A stretch of DNA of 64,000 bases, taken from assembly GCF_905220415.1 (NCBI RefSeq), contig NC_059554.1, positions 9,139,001 to 9,203,000 of the forward strand, in the 5' to 3' direction. A model generated the notes under the pieces. It had not been told where the DNA came from. It did no database searches and saw nothing but the letters and a program-made list of their open reading frames with translations. The stretch's first letter is position 1; every line of letters begins with the position of its first letter. Both the position numbers and the translations under genes were made by a program. This DNA is from Colias croceus. Taxonomy: Eukaryota; Arthropoda; Insecta; Lepidoptera; Pieridae. Shown piece by piece: positions 63,830-64,000 of the stretch.

Positions 63830-64000
63830 CTAGCTTCCGCCCGCGACTCCGTCCGCGCGGATGTCGGTCTTTGCGTGGATGGTTTATTTCTCCATTTTGA
63901 GTAACTCGGACAATGATATCTTATAAATATCTATTGGACCCAAATACGGCTAGGTCTATAATAATACGCAACGTGTGTTCGCGGTACCTACTACAGAACA
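63830..64000 (-). mobile_element. Helitron-like element, truncated by the window edge
   Basis: Very similar to 59397-59567, starting CTAGCTTCCGCCCGCGACTC. The remainder lies outside the window. Confidence 0.75.

Overview
The window looks like lepidopteran (moth or butterfly) nuclear DNA. It is strongly AT-rich and intron-dominated. It is littered with short elements that start near TCCATACTAATATTATAAA, often carry (GTCT)n, and end in a GGGCGAAGCC hairpin followed by CTAG. These are typical of Lepidoptera. I see no operon, CRISPR array, rRNA or tRNA.

One host gene is supported, on the + strand and running off the right edge. It is the 5' part of an immunoglobulin-superfamily membrane protein that I assign to the Sidestep family. 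The coding exons are 10027-10099 (signal peptide), 41650-41773 (first half of Ig domain 1), 62456-62664 (second half of Ig1, ending in the DEGVYRC motif) and 63258-63371 (start of Ig domain 2). All four have consensus splice sites, and reading frame is kept across every junction (phases 1, 2, 1). Introns 1 and 2 are about 31.5 kb and 20.7 kb; intron 3 is only 593 bp. About 174 residues of the protein are encoded here.

Layout: 1-9944 is upstream sequence with a Helitron-like copy, a foldback and a 766-bp hAT-like element containing a 12-bp minisatellite. 9945-10099 is the leader with two upstream ORFs plus exon 1. Intron 1 holds Helitron-like copies, a degenerate mariner nested inside a long-TIR element (17687-19151), a Harbinger-like MITE, a twin MITE pair, and a 5,533-bp tandem duplication (27878-33410 / 33411-38943) with no difference found where compared. 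Intron 2 holds TIR elements, a GC-rich palindrome-rich element (48921-49338), a 447-bp tandem duplication of Helitron-like pieces, a long-arm foldback (55834-56217), LINE tails and a 1.25-kb TIR element with gene-like features. Introns 3 and 4 each carry an antisense Helitron-like insertion within 30 bp of the splice donor.

Nearly all other ORFs are short chance or repeat-derived frames. The most interesting material is structural: the near-perfect duplication, a template-switch-like double hairpin, several self-complementary elements, and an in-frame tandem acceptor at exon 3. I found no convincing new multi-gene system.
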